A program made the position numbers and the translations under genes. From NCBI GenBank assembly GCA_937973685.1, contig CALJKJ010000017.1, forward strand, positions 71,269-135,268: a stretch of 64,000 nucleotides of DNA. Direction: 5' to 3'. Below the pieces are notes generated by a model. It was not told the origin of the DNA and did not search any database. It saw nothing but the letters and a program-made list of their open reading frames with translations. This DNA comes from an uncultured Flavobacteriales bacterium. GTDB taxonomy: Bacteria; Bacteroidota; Bacteroidia; Flavobacteriales_D; Crocinitomicaceae. The stretch's first letter is position 1, and every line of letters starts with the position of its first letter. Below, in pieces: positions 58,221-64,000 of the stretch.

Positions 58221-59123
58221 TTATTCCGAATTTCTTGGGTGAAAACTCAAGATAGCTTCACGCAGAAAACGCTGGTCTAAGTGCGTGTAAATTTCTGTAG
58301 TGGTAATACTTTCATGTCCCAACATGTCTTGTATTGCGCGTAAGTTGGCCCCGCCTTCGATGAGGTGCGTTGCAAATGAGTGGCGAAAGGTATGTGGACT
58401 GATGTTTTTTTCAATACCAGCAAGAAGCGCTAAGTTTTTTATAATCGTAAAAATCATTACTCGGGTCAGTTGTGCACCTCTTCTGTTTAAAAAAACATAC
58501 GCCTCTTGTCCTTTTTTGATAGCTAAAAAGGAACGGTCGGTAGTAACATAAGTCCCCACTTCTGTCACAACACTTGTACTAACAGGAACCAGCCGTTCTT
58601 TGTTTCCTTTCCCAATTACGCGAATAAATCCTTCCTCAAAAAAACAATCTTCGAATCGTAAATTGACCAACTCAGATACGCGAAGACCACAACTGTACAA
58701 GGTTTCGATGATTGCTTTGTTGCGTTGACCTTCTGCCGTTGCTAAATCAATTTGCGCAATAATGCGATCAATTTCTTCGATGGTCAACACTTCGGGTAAT
58801 TTTCGTCCAATTTTTGGTAATTCCAATCCTTCTGAAGGATCGTCATTTCGCAAGTCTTCTAATATTAGAAAATCAAAAAACTGTTTCCATCCACTGATAA
58901 TACGTGCTTGTGTACGAGCACTTAAACCAAGATCAAATAAAGCGGCAATGAATTGTTTTAAATGTCCCGTTTGAATATGTATGGGTGATAATTGATAAGA
59001 TTCACAAAAGTCTTTTAACTTTACAACATCTTGTTGATAGGCAAAGATGGAGTTTTCCGCTAATCCGCGTTCTATTTTCAAGTAATGAACAAATTGTTTA
59101 ATATAGCGTTCCCAATCCTTCAT
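58221..59123 (-). CDS. xerD: Tyrosine recombinase XerD
   Basis: A 300-aa recombinase that resolves chromosome dimers at dif with a XerC partner. The N-terminal SAM-like domain (FVHYLKIERGLAENSIFAYQ) is followed by the catalytic domain with all active-site residues: Arg in YSCGLRVSELVNL near residue 150, Lys in GKGNKERLVP, His-x-x-Arg in SPHTFRHSFATHLIEGGANL near residue 243, His in LGHESITTTEIYTHLD and the nucleophile Tyr in the same stretch. Length and text fit the chromosomal XerD rather than a phage integrase. The start codon is two bases from the divergent aroQ start. Confidence 0.94.
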   Translation of the reverse strand: MKDWERYIKQFVHYLKIERGLAENSIFAYQQDVVKLKDFCESYQLSPIHIQTGHLKQFIAALFDLGLSARTQARIISGWKQFFDFLILEDLRNDDPSEGLELPKIGRKLPEVLTIEEIDRIIAQIDLATAEGQRNKAIIETLYSCGLRVSELVNLRFEDCFFEEGFIRVIGKGNKERLVPVSTSVVTEVGTYVTTDRSFLAIKKGQEAYVFLNRRGAQLTRVMIFTIIKNLALLAGIEKNISPHTFRHSFATHLIEGGANLRAIQDMLGHESITTTEIYTHLDQRFLREAILSFHPRNSE

Positions 59124-59125
59124 AT

Positions 59126-59530
59126 ATGAACATTCTTATTATCAATGGCCCGAATTTAAATCTTTTAGGTGAACGAGAGCCTGAAATTTATGGAAAACAA
59201 TCGTTTTTGTCGTTTTTAAGTGATTTGAAGCGTGAATTTGAAGGGGACATTACTTATTTTCAATCGAATATTGAAGGTGAATTGATTGATCGCATGCAAA
59301 AAACAGATGCGGATGGTATTATTCTCAATGCAGGAGGTTATACGCATACCAGTGTAGCCATTCGCGACTGTATTGCAGCGATTGTAACACCCGTGGTTGA
59401 AGTCCATATTTCCAACTTGGCACAACGTGAATCGTTTCGTCATGATTCACTCATTACAGCAGTTTGCAAAGGTTCAATTATGGGATTTGGTTTGGAAGGT
59501 TACCGTTTGGCACTGAAGTCTTTCTATTGA
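59126..59530 (+). CDS. aroQ: 3-dehydroquinate dehydratase, type II
   Basis: A 134-aa dodecameric shikimate-pathway enzyme that dehydrates 3-dehydroquinate. Motifs: LIINGPNLNLLGEREPEIYG at the N-terminus (lid loop Arg and catalytic Tyr), FQSNIEGELIDRMQ near residue 48, INAGGYTHTSVAIRDCI near residue 70, and EVHISNLAQRESFRHDS near residue 92 with the catalytic His. It is a few residues shorter at the C-terminus than the usual 140-150. The start lies two bases from the xerD start on the other strand, so its promoter must lie inside xerD. Confidence 0.96.
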   Translation: MNILIINGPNLNLLGEREPEIYGKQSFLSFLSDLKREFEGDITYFQSNIEGELIDRMQKTDADGIILNAGGYTHTSVAIRDCIAAIVTPVVEVHISNLAQRESFRHDSLITAVCKGSIMGFGLEGYRLALKSFY

Positions 59531-59570
59531 AATACTGATACAAGTCATAATTTTGTAATTTAAATCGCTT

Positions 59571-59578
59571 TACTTTTG
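59571..59578 (+). promoter_or_regulatory. -7 box (TACTTTTG) for the 272-aa outer-membrane protein
   Basis: TACTTTTG ends 15 bases before the ATG at 59594. It overlaps an in-frame ATG at 59576, favouring the downstream start. A TTTG lies 15 bases upstream, shorter than ideal spacing. Confidence 0.45.
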
Positions 59579-59593
59579 TTTGAAAACAATTGT

Positions 59594-60412
59594 ATGCGCA
59601 TTCTACTCACACTTGCTATACTGGCAACGTTAACACTTCAAGCACAACCCGCTGCTTTCAAGCCCAATCAAAAAGGAAATTTTTATTGTTATTGGGGATG
59701 GAATAAAGCTGATTATACGAAATCGGACATTCATTTCAAAGGAACAAGTTATGATTTTACCTTGTATGATGTAATTGCAAACGACCGTCAGTCACCCTTT
59801 TCTACGAAGATTTATTTGAATCCTAAGAATTTAACGATTCCTCAAACAAACATGCGTTTGGGGTATTATTTCAAAGATAATTACCAACTATCTATCGGTG
59901 TTGATCACATGAAATACGTTATGTTGAGTGGTCAAACAGCAGAAATAAATGGAACGATTGCCAATTCAGGAACTGCTTATGATGGGATTTATAACCACCA
60001 ACAATTTGTAGTCGCGCCCAATTTTTTATTATTCGAACATACCGATGGATTAAATTATTTAAACACAGAAATTCGTCGTTCTGATGTGCTGTGGGAAAAG
60101 AATAAAGTAATCATTAGTAGTCAATTTGGCGGAGGAATAGGAGCGTTGATGCCCAAAACAAATTGCACGTTATTAAATAATGCACGCAATGATCAATTTC
60201 ACTTAGCAGGTTTCGGATTGGGAATAGTTGGTGCTTTGAATCTTACTTTTTATAAATACTTTTTTGTACAAGGAGAATTAAAGGGTGGTTATATCAATAT
60301 GCCTGATATTCGAACAACTCAATTCAAAGCGGACAGGGCAAGTCAACATTTCTTTTTCTCTCAATACAATGTGAGTATCGGTTTTCAATACCCTTTTGGT
60401 AAAAAGAAATAA
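59594..60412 (+). CDS. Exported beta-barrel protein of unknown function
   Basis: A 272-aa protein with a signal peptide (MRILLTLAILATLTLQAQ). The mature part begins GNFYCYWGWNKADYTKSDIH and contains barrel-like strands such as MRLGYYFKDNYQLSIGVDHM near residue 93 and YFFVQGELKGGYINMPD near residue 220. It ends in a strand (YNVSIGFQYPFGKKK). It resembles OmpW/outer-membrane-type barrels conserved in flavobacteria, but I cannot assign a family or ligand. The start at 59594 avoids a promoter box overlapping the upstream ATG. Its stop abuts the stop of the convergent methyltransferase gene with no intervening base. Confidence 0.75.
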   Translation: MRILLTLAILATLTLQAQPAAFKPNQKGNFYCYWGWNKADYTKSDIHFKGTSYDFTLYDVIANDRQSPFSTKIYLNPKNLTIPQTNMRLGYYFKDNYQLSIGVDHMKYVMLSGQTAEINGTIANSGTAYDGIYNHQQFVVAPNFLLFEHTDGLNYLNTEIRRSDVLWEKNKVIISSQFGGGIGALMPKTNCTLLNNARNDQFHLAGFGLGIVGALNLTFYKYFFVQGELKGGYINMPDIRTTQFKADRASQHFFFSQYNVSIGFQYPFGKKK

Positions 60413-61195
60413 CTATTTCCCTATAATAGAGTAAACCATTGGGATTTTATTCGCTAAGTGTTTTACACGAAATTTTCCTGCTTCAAATTCTTCTAAATGA
60501 CGAAAGCAGGAGTAAGGTGAATAATCATATTCCTTAAAATCGATGACTTGGATGGAATTATTTTTAAGTGCTTGAAAGATTTCTCCAAGTCCATGATTCC
60601 AACCTACTGATAGTTTTTTAATTGGTGCATGCTTGTCTGCATAGGTTCCTGCTACTGTTTCAACGATTGGTTCGTCTTTGAAATAGCGGTAAGTTATAGC
60701 ACTAAAATCATCGTCTAACATCCAAACAACTGGATGAAAATCTGCCATGATAAATTGGCCGTCAGGTTTTAAAAAGCGTCGGATAACAGCAGCCCATTTG
60801 TCCAAATCAGGTAACCAGCCTATTGTTCCATAACTAGTAAACACTATGTCAAATTGGGTGTCGAGCAATGCAGGTAAATTATAAATATCACAGCAAATAA
60901 ATTCCGCAGAGAGATTGAGTTTTTCCTTCAAATCGTTTGCAAGGTCAATAGCTTTTTCTGAAAAATCAACACCAGTTACGTGTGCACCCATACGAGCTAA
61001 TGACAACGAATCTTGCCCGAAATGGCATTGTAAATGTAATATTCGTTTTCCTGAAACATCGCCCAAAAGAGCTAGTTCGATTGGTTTTAAGGAGTTTTTC
61101 CCTGCAAGGAAAGCTGTTTGTTCGTAAAAATCACTCACAACATGATGTGCGACTTTTTCGTTCCAAAGTTCTTTATTGATTGCAAGGTAATCCAT
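60413..61195 (-). CDS. Class I SAM-dependent methyltransferase
   Basis: A 260-aa cytoplasmic methyltransferase. The SAM-binding motif I is ILHLQCHFGQDSLSLARMGA near residue 55, with motif II at VTGVDFSEKAI, motif III near ICCDIYNLP and post-motif LPDLDKWAAVIRRFLKPDG near residue 140. The Cys-His in place of the usual Gly in motif I (LQCHFGQ) is shared by a subgroup of these enzymes that I associate with small-molecule methylation. No substrate can be assigned. Start 61195 (MDYLAINKELWN) overlaps the stop of the glycosyltransferase gene by one base; a start 21 codons upstream would lie deep in that gene. Confidence 0.88.
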   Translation of the reverse strand: MDYLAINKELWNEKVAHHVVSDFYEQTAFLAGKNSLKPIELALLGDVSGKRILHLQCHFGQDSLSLARMGAHVTGVDFSEKAIDLANDLKEKLNLSAEFICCDIYNLPALLDTQFDIVFTSYGTIGWLPDLDKWAAVIRRFLKPDGQFIMADFHPVVWMLDDDFSAITYRYFKDEPIVETVAGTYADKHAPIKKLSVGWNHGLGEIFQALKNNSIQVIDFKEYDYSPYSCFRHLEEFEAGKFRVKHLANKIPMVYSIIGK

Positions 61196-62220
61196 TAGTT
61201 CAGTTTGCGTTGATTCAATTTTGAAAAAGTAGTGATGCGTTGAAAAAAGACCGCCCATAGGATACTTCCTTTGTAAATACCATTAGTGGCTTTGTTGGGA
61301 AGTTGTTTCCATTTTTTGCGTTCTTTCAAGGATGAAGGCAACATACTATAAAATGAAAAATGAGCTTTTATGATTGCAAAGCAATGATTGAATTGACCTT
61401 TAGCAACATACATTGCTCCAGCAATTCCATCGAGTAAAAGCCTTCTAAGTATTACCAAACCAACAAACGAAGCTTGGTTTTTGTGAATCATCAACAAGCT
61501 GTTTCGGAAATTCAAAAATGTTTTTTTCGGGCTATTATAATTCAATGTTCCACCTCCAACATGATAAACTAATGAGGAGGGCACGACCATTAAGGTATAT
61601 CCCAAACGCTGAATACGCCAACACAAATCAATTTCTTCCATGTGTGCAAAAAAGCGTTCATCGAAACCTTCCAATTTCCAGTATACTTCCGATCGAATAA
61701 GCATACATGCGCCACTTGTCCAAAAAACTTTGCTTGGATAATCGTATTGGTTGGAGTCATTTTCAACATGATTCATGATTCTTCCCCTACAAAAAGGGTA
61801 GTGGAGTTGATCGATATATCCTCCTGCAGCTCCAGCATGTTCAAAAAGCGTTTTATCGTGAAACGCATTGATTTTGGGTTGACAAGCGGCTATCGATTGA
61901 TCCTTCATATAAGAGATTAAAGGAACTAACCAATTTTCTGTCACTTCAACATCGCTATTGAGGAGTAAATAGTATGTTGCATCGATTTTTTTGAGTGCAT
62001 CGTTGTATCCTTTTGCAAAACCGCCGTTTTCATTGTTTTGTACGATTGTTAACTCAGGGTAATTAGTAGTCAACCAATGGAGAGACTCGTCTGTTGAGGC
62101 GTTATCAGCAATGATTACGGTACTTTCCTGGCTATATTTCAAAACAGTAGGAAGGAATTTTTGCAAAAACGCAACACCATTCCAATTGAGAATAACAACG
62201 GCAACAGTTTCTTTTTCCAT
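61195..62220 (-). CDS. Family 2 glycosyltransferase (rhamnosyltransferase-like)
   Basis: A 341-aa GT2 enzyme. GT-A motifs: VAVVILNWNGVAFLQKFLPT at the N-terminus, VIIADNASTDESLHWL near residue 38, NENGGFAKGYNDALK near residue 64, YYLLLNSDVEVTENWL near residue 85 (metal-binding Asp) and the acceptor region GFDERFFAHMEEIDLCWRIQ near residue 200. These are typical of WbbL/WcaA-type enzymes that add rhamnose or other deoxyhexoses to surface polysaccharide. The start at 62220 follows the GWxTD stop by one base; a longer start would overlap that gene by 80 bases. No wall-sugar genes are nearby, so the acceptor is unknown. Confidence 0.93.
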   Translation of the reverse strand: MEKETVAVVILNWNGVAFLQKFLPTVLKYSQESTVIIADNASTDESLHWLTTNYPELTIVQNNENGGFAKGYNDALKKIDATYYLLLNSDVEVTENWLVPLISYMKDQSIAACQPKINAFHDKTLFEHAGAAGGYIDQLHYPFCRGRIMNHVENDSNQYDYPSKVFWTSGACMLIRSEVYWKLEGFDERFFAHMEEIDLCWRIQRLGYTLMVVPSSLVYHVGGGTLNYNSPKKTFLNFRNSLLMIHKNQASFVGLVILRRLLLDGIAGAMYVAKGQFNHCFAIIKAHFSFYSMLPSSLKERKKWKQLPNKATNGIYKGSILWAVFFQRITTFSKLNQRKLN

Positions 62221-62221
62221 G

Positions 62222-63682
62222 TTAGTATTGACGGTAATATTGGTTGCTATTTCCACCATACGTACTTGGCAAAGTACTGTCTGGATCATTACTTTGACCA
62301 TCACGTTTGACCAAAGCTTTTTGCCAATTTGGATTTTTCAATTCACCAATCATATCTGAATGCAGCAAGCGGTAAGCATTGTTTACTAAATCGGGATTAT
62401 AAAAAATAAAACGTTTGTTACTGAAGTTTTTTATTTTGTCGTATTGCCAAATCTCATACGGATATTCATTCGGAGACGTTTCGCGTTGAATAATCATGCT
62501 CGGTTGACCGTATTGCAAAAACACACGACCTCTGTCCGTTTCGTAACCGTCTTGGAAATTGTTCGCATATAATTGTTGTACCAAAAGAATTTGTTTTTTG
62601 TAGTTCAACCAAGCATCTGTCGCACCAGTACCAGAGGTTTGAATCCAAAATTGTTGTAAATGTTTGCGGTAATTTTCCAAGTTTTTAGATTTTAATGTCT
62701 GAAGAATTTGTTTGCTATCTGCTGGGCGGGCGATAGGCAATAAACTTGCCAAATAAAAATGCAGTGAATCATCTGAAACTGATGCTTGAAAACTTGGATC
62801 CAGTACTATTGTTTCTAGCGTAATATCTGCTGAAAATTCATTGATGCGCTCAAAGTAATAAAGCGAAATGGGACAAAGTTTCGTATTGTTTCTGTCAATC
62901 ACTTCGATTTCAAATCGGTAAGAACCACTGGGCAATTTACTGATGTCAAGAGAACGTAAAAAAGGAACAACAGGCGCTGTTTTGATTTTATTAAACTTAG
63001 AAAATCCCTCTAATTCTTTGTTCGTTTTTGTTTCGATTATTCGTTGTTTAATAGCAAAAACGGTATCGTTTAGTTTGTTGGTGTTGTAAATTTCAATGTA
63101 AAAAGGAAAGTTGGCCAGTTCTTGTCCATAAAAATTAGAAATACGCGGGATAATCTCATAACCACTTTTCGTGAAGACCGTCGGTACATCATTTTCACTA
63201 CTTGTATTTTTTGTTGCCGATTCAATCATTAATACATCTGAAGTGCTTATTACATTGTTCATCTCAGGAATAACGACATCAATCATACCTTTAATGGGTT
63301 TATCGCCAGCTATCAAATCAGTTAATTCAATTGCTGCATAATATTTTCCAGAGGGCAACGTAAAATGCTGGATATCATAGAAATCTTCAAAAATCGAATC
63401 ACGTACAAATGGACTTTCTAAAACATAAGCTTGTTGTTTTAATGTGTCTCCCTTCTCATTTAAAATTGCTGTGTTGAGCTTGATTGCTGCCTGGAGACCT
63501 TGATTTTTTTGCTGGTATTTTAATGAATAAGCAACAAATTGAAAGTGAATTTCCAGTTGTTGACCGACTTCAGGAACAAAAAACACTTTTTGGTCTATGA
63601 ATGTTTTGAGTTGTTTTTTTTGAGAAAACCCAACGGTAAACAGAAGTATGCTCAGGAAAAAAGTAGTGAACCAATTTTTCAT
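62222..63682 (-). CDS. Exported GWxTD domain protein
   Basis: A 486-aa exported protein with a signal peptide (TFFLSILLFTVGFSQ). Most of the protein is beta-rich and unassigned; the GWxTD domain lies near residues 395-450, with DGYETDRGRVFLQYGQPSMI (here Tyr replaces the Trp of the name) and YPYEIWQYDKIKNFSNKRFI. The domain is widespread in Bacteroidota and Acidobacteria but has no established function. I start at 63682, where the signal core begins directly after the ATG, rather than 16 codons upstream. It is first of a three-gene operon with the glycosyltransferase and the methyltransferase. Confidence 0.88.
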   Translation of the reverse strand: MKNWFTTFFLSILLFTVGFSQKKQLKTFIDQKVFFVPEVGQQLEIHFQFVAYSLKYQQKNQGLQAAIKLNTAILNEKGDTLKQQAYVLESPFVRDSIFEDFYDIQHFTLPSGKYYAAIELTDLIAGDKPIKGMIDVVIPEMNNVISTSDVLMIESATKNTSSENDVPTVFTKSGYEIIPRISNFYGQELANFPFYIEIYNTNKLNDTVFAIKQRIIETKTNKELEGFSKFNKIKTAPVVPFLRSLDISKLPSGSYRFEIEVIDRNNTKLCPISLYYFERINEFSADITLETIVLDPSFQASVSDDSLHFYLASLLPIARPADSKQILQTLKSKNLENYRKHLQQFWIQTSGTGATDAWLNYKKQILLVQQLYANNFQDGYETDRGRVFLQYGQPSMIIQRETSPNEYPYEIWQYDKIKNFSNKRFIFYNPDLVNNAYRLLHSDMIGELKNPNWQKALVKRDGQSNDPDSTLPSTYGGNSNQYYRQY

Positions 63683-63822
63683 TTCAATGTTTTGAATCAC
63701 TAAAATTAATGAATTTACTTGTTTCATCATGAAAATAAATAGGGAAGAGTAGTATAGTTCGTATGAATTGTATTGATTTTCAATTGAAAAGAAAAAAAAT
63801 CGGTATTTTTTTGAGAAAATAC

Positions 63823-63852
63823 TTGCTAAAACAAAAAAGTGCAGTACTTTTG
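63823..63852 (+). promoter_or_regulatory. Promoter of tRNA-Ser
   Basis: TTG (63823-63825), 19 bases, TACTTTTG (63845-63852). The -7 box ends 4 bases before the mature tRNA 5' end at 63857, so transcription probably starts at or within a base or two of the tRNA itself. Confidence 0.65.
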
Positions 63853-63856
63853 CCCC

Positions 63857-63941
63857 GGAGAGTTGGCAGAGTGGTCGATTGCGGCGGTCTTGAAAACCGT
63901 TGTACCGAGAGGTACCGGGGGTTCGAATCCCTCACTCTCCG
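63857..63941 (+). tRNA. tRNA-Ser (anticodon UGA)
   Basis: An 85-base class II tRNA. The acceptor stem pairs GGAGAGT with ACTCTCC, discriminator G at 63941; CCA is not encoded. The anticodon stem is GCGGT/ACCGT with loop CTTGAAA, giving anticodon TGA (Ser codons UCN). The long variable arm (GTACC-GAGA-GGTAC) and the T loop TTCGAAT confirm serine tRNA. The transcript is short and closed by the hairpin at 63968. Confidence 0.97.
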
Positions 63942-63967
63942 CAGAAAGTCAGTGACAAACTGAGACA

Positions 63968-64000
63968 AAGCGTGTAAATACTAGATTTACACGCTTTTTT
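63968..64000 (+). terminator. Rho-independent terminator after tRNA-Ser
   Basis: AAGCGTGTAAAT and ATTTACACGCTT form a perfect 12-bp stem with a 5-base loop, followed by T residues to the window end. Confidence 0.95.

Noticed and set aside
58054..58242. Plus-strand 62-codon frame between the U32 and xerD genes
   Set aside because: It overlaps the U32 start region, has no promoter box or recognisable product, and is probably a chance frame in the 100-bp gap.
58221..59123. Integrase of a mobile island
   Set aside because: Sequence style, length and the aroQ neighbour fit chromosomal XerD; no attachment-site repeats, phage genes or nearby tRNA junction were seen.
63763..63968. Open frames on both strands covering the tRNA-Ser gene
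   Set aside because: They run through a well-formed class II tRNA and show no protein-like composition.
1..64000. CRISPR array, prophage or restriction-modification/defence cluster
   Set aside because: No regularly spaced short repeats, cas genes, phage structural genes or recognisable defence genes were found.

Overview
The window looks like chromosomal DNA of a Bacteroidota bacterium, most likely a member of the Flavobacteriales (a Fluviicola/Crocinitomix-like relative is my guess, from gene style only). The DNA is AT-rich. It carries type IX secretion (T9SS) hallmarks: PorV/PorQ, PorP/SprF, a PorE-like OmpA protein, and type A-like and type B C-terminal domains. It also has a GWxTD protein and a TonB-dependent receptor, and many genes are preceded by a TAnnTTTG box, the -7 element of Bacteroidota promoters. 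Most of the window is ordinary core chromosome; no CRISPR array, prophage or complete insertion sequence was seen.

Layout. 1-10.9 kb: the end of a TonB-dependent receptor gene, a 1393-codon secreted-protein gene and a PorV/PorQ-type barrel gene. A second copy of the 1393-codon gene follows, identical over 4195 bp, flanked by decayed remains of the same two partner genes. The region is therefore an old duplicated three-gene outer-membrane cassette whose middle gene has apparently been homogenised recently. 10.9-18.5 kb: greA and a HIT protein; a minus-strand cassette of two unrelated membrane acyltransferases around an SGNH-PKD protein; a PorP/SprF plus OmpA/TPR pair. 18.5-26.5 kb: two small unknowns, then a carboxylate island of porin, 64-aa membrane peptide, symporter-histidine kinase, receiver-only regulator and acetyl-CoA synthetase.

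26.5-44.5 kb: a TPR-like protein, an MFS transporter with a small membrane partner and an IS1-InsA-like DNA-binding protein upstream; then rsmG, purL, a polytopic membrane protein, an SDR, an amidohydrolase, a fatty acyl-CoA ligase, an ECF sigma factor, a glycosyltransferase, tgt (lacking its zinc cysteines), an LptF/LptG permease and an outer-membrane protein. 44.5-59.5 kb: MutS2 without an Smr domain, exonuclease III, dnaB, a flavobacterial secreted protein, a type B T9SS surface protein, the translation/RNA-modification genes trhO and rimO with lgt, a ferredoxin plus U32 (TrhP-like) pair, xerD and aroQ. 59.5-64 kb: an outer-membrane protein, an operon of a GWxTD protein, a glycosyltransferase and a methyltransferase, and a tRNA-Ser(UGA) gene.

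How genes work together. The first cassette probably builds a surface complex: the receptor imports, the large protein is exported by T9SS, and the PorV-like barrel acts as its shuttle or anchor. The carboxylate island couples outer-membrane entry, sensing or transport, and activation of acetate. The ferredoxin-U32 pair and TrhO would give two independent routes to 5-hydroxyuridine at tRNA position 34.
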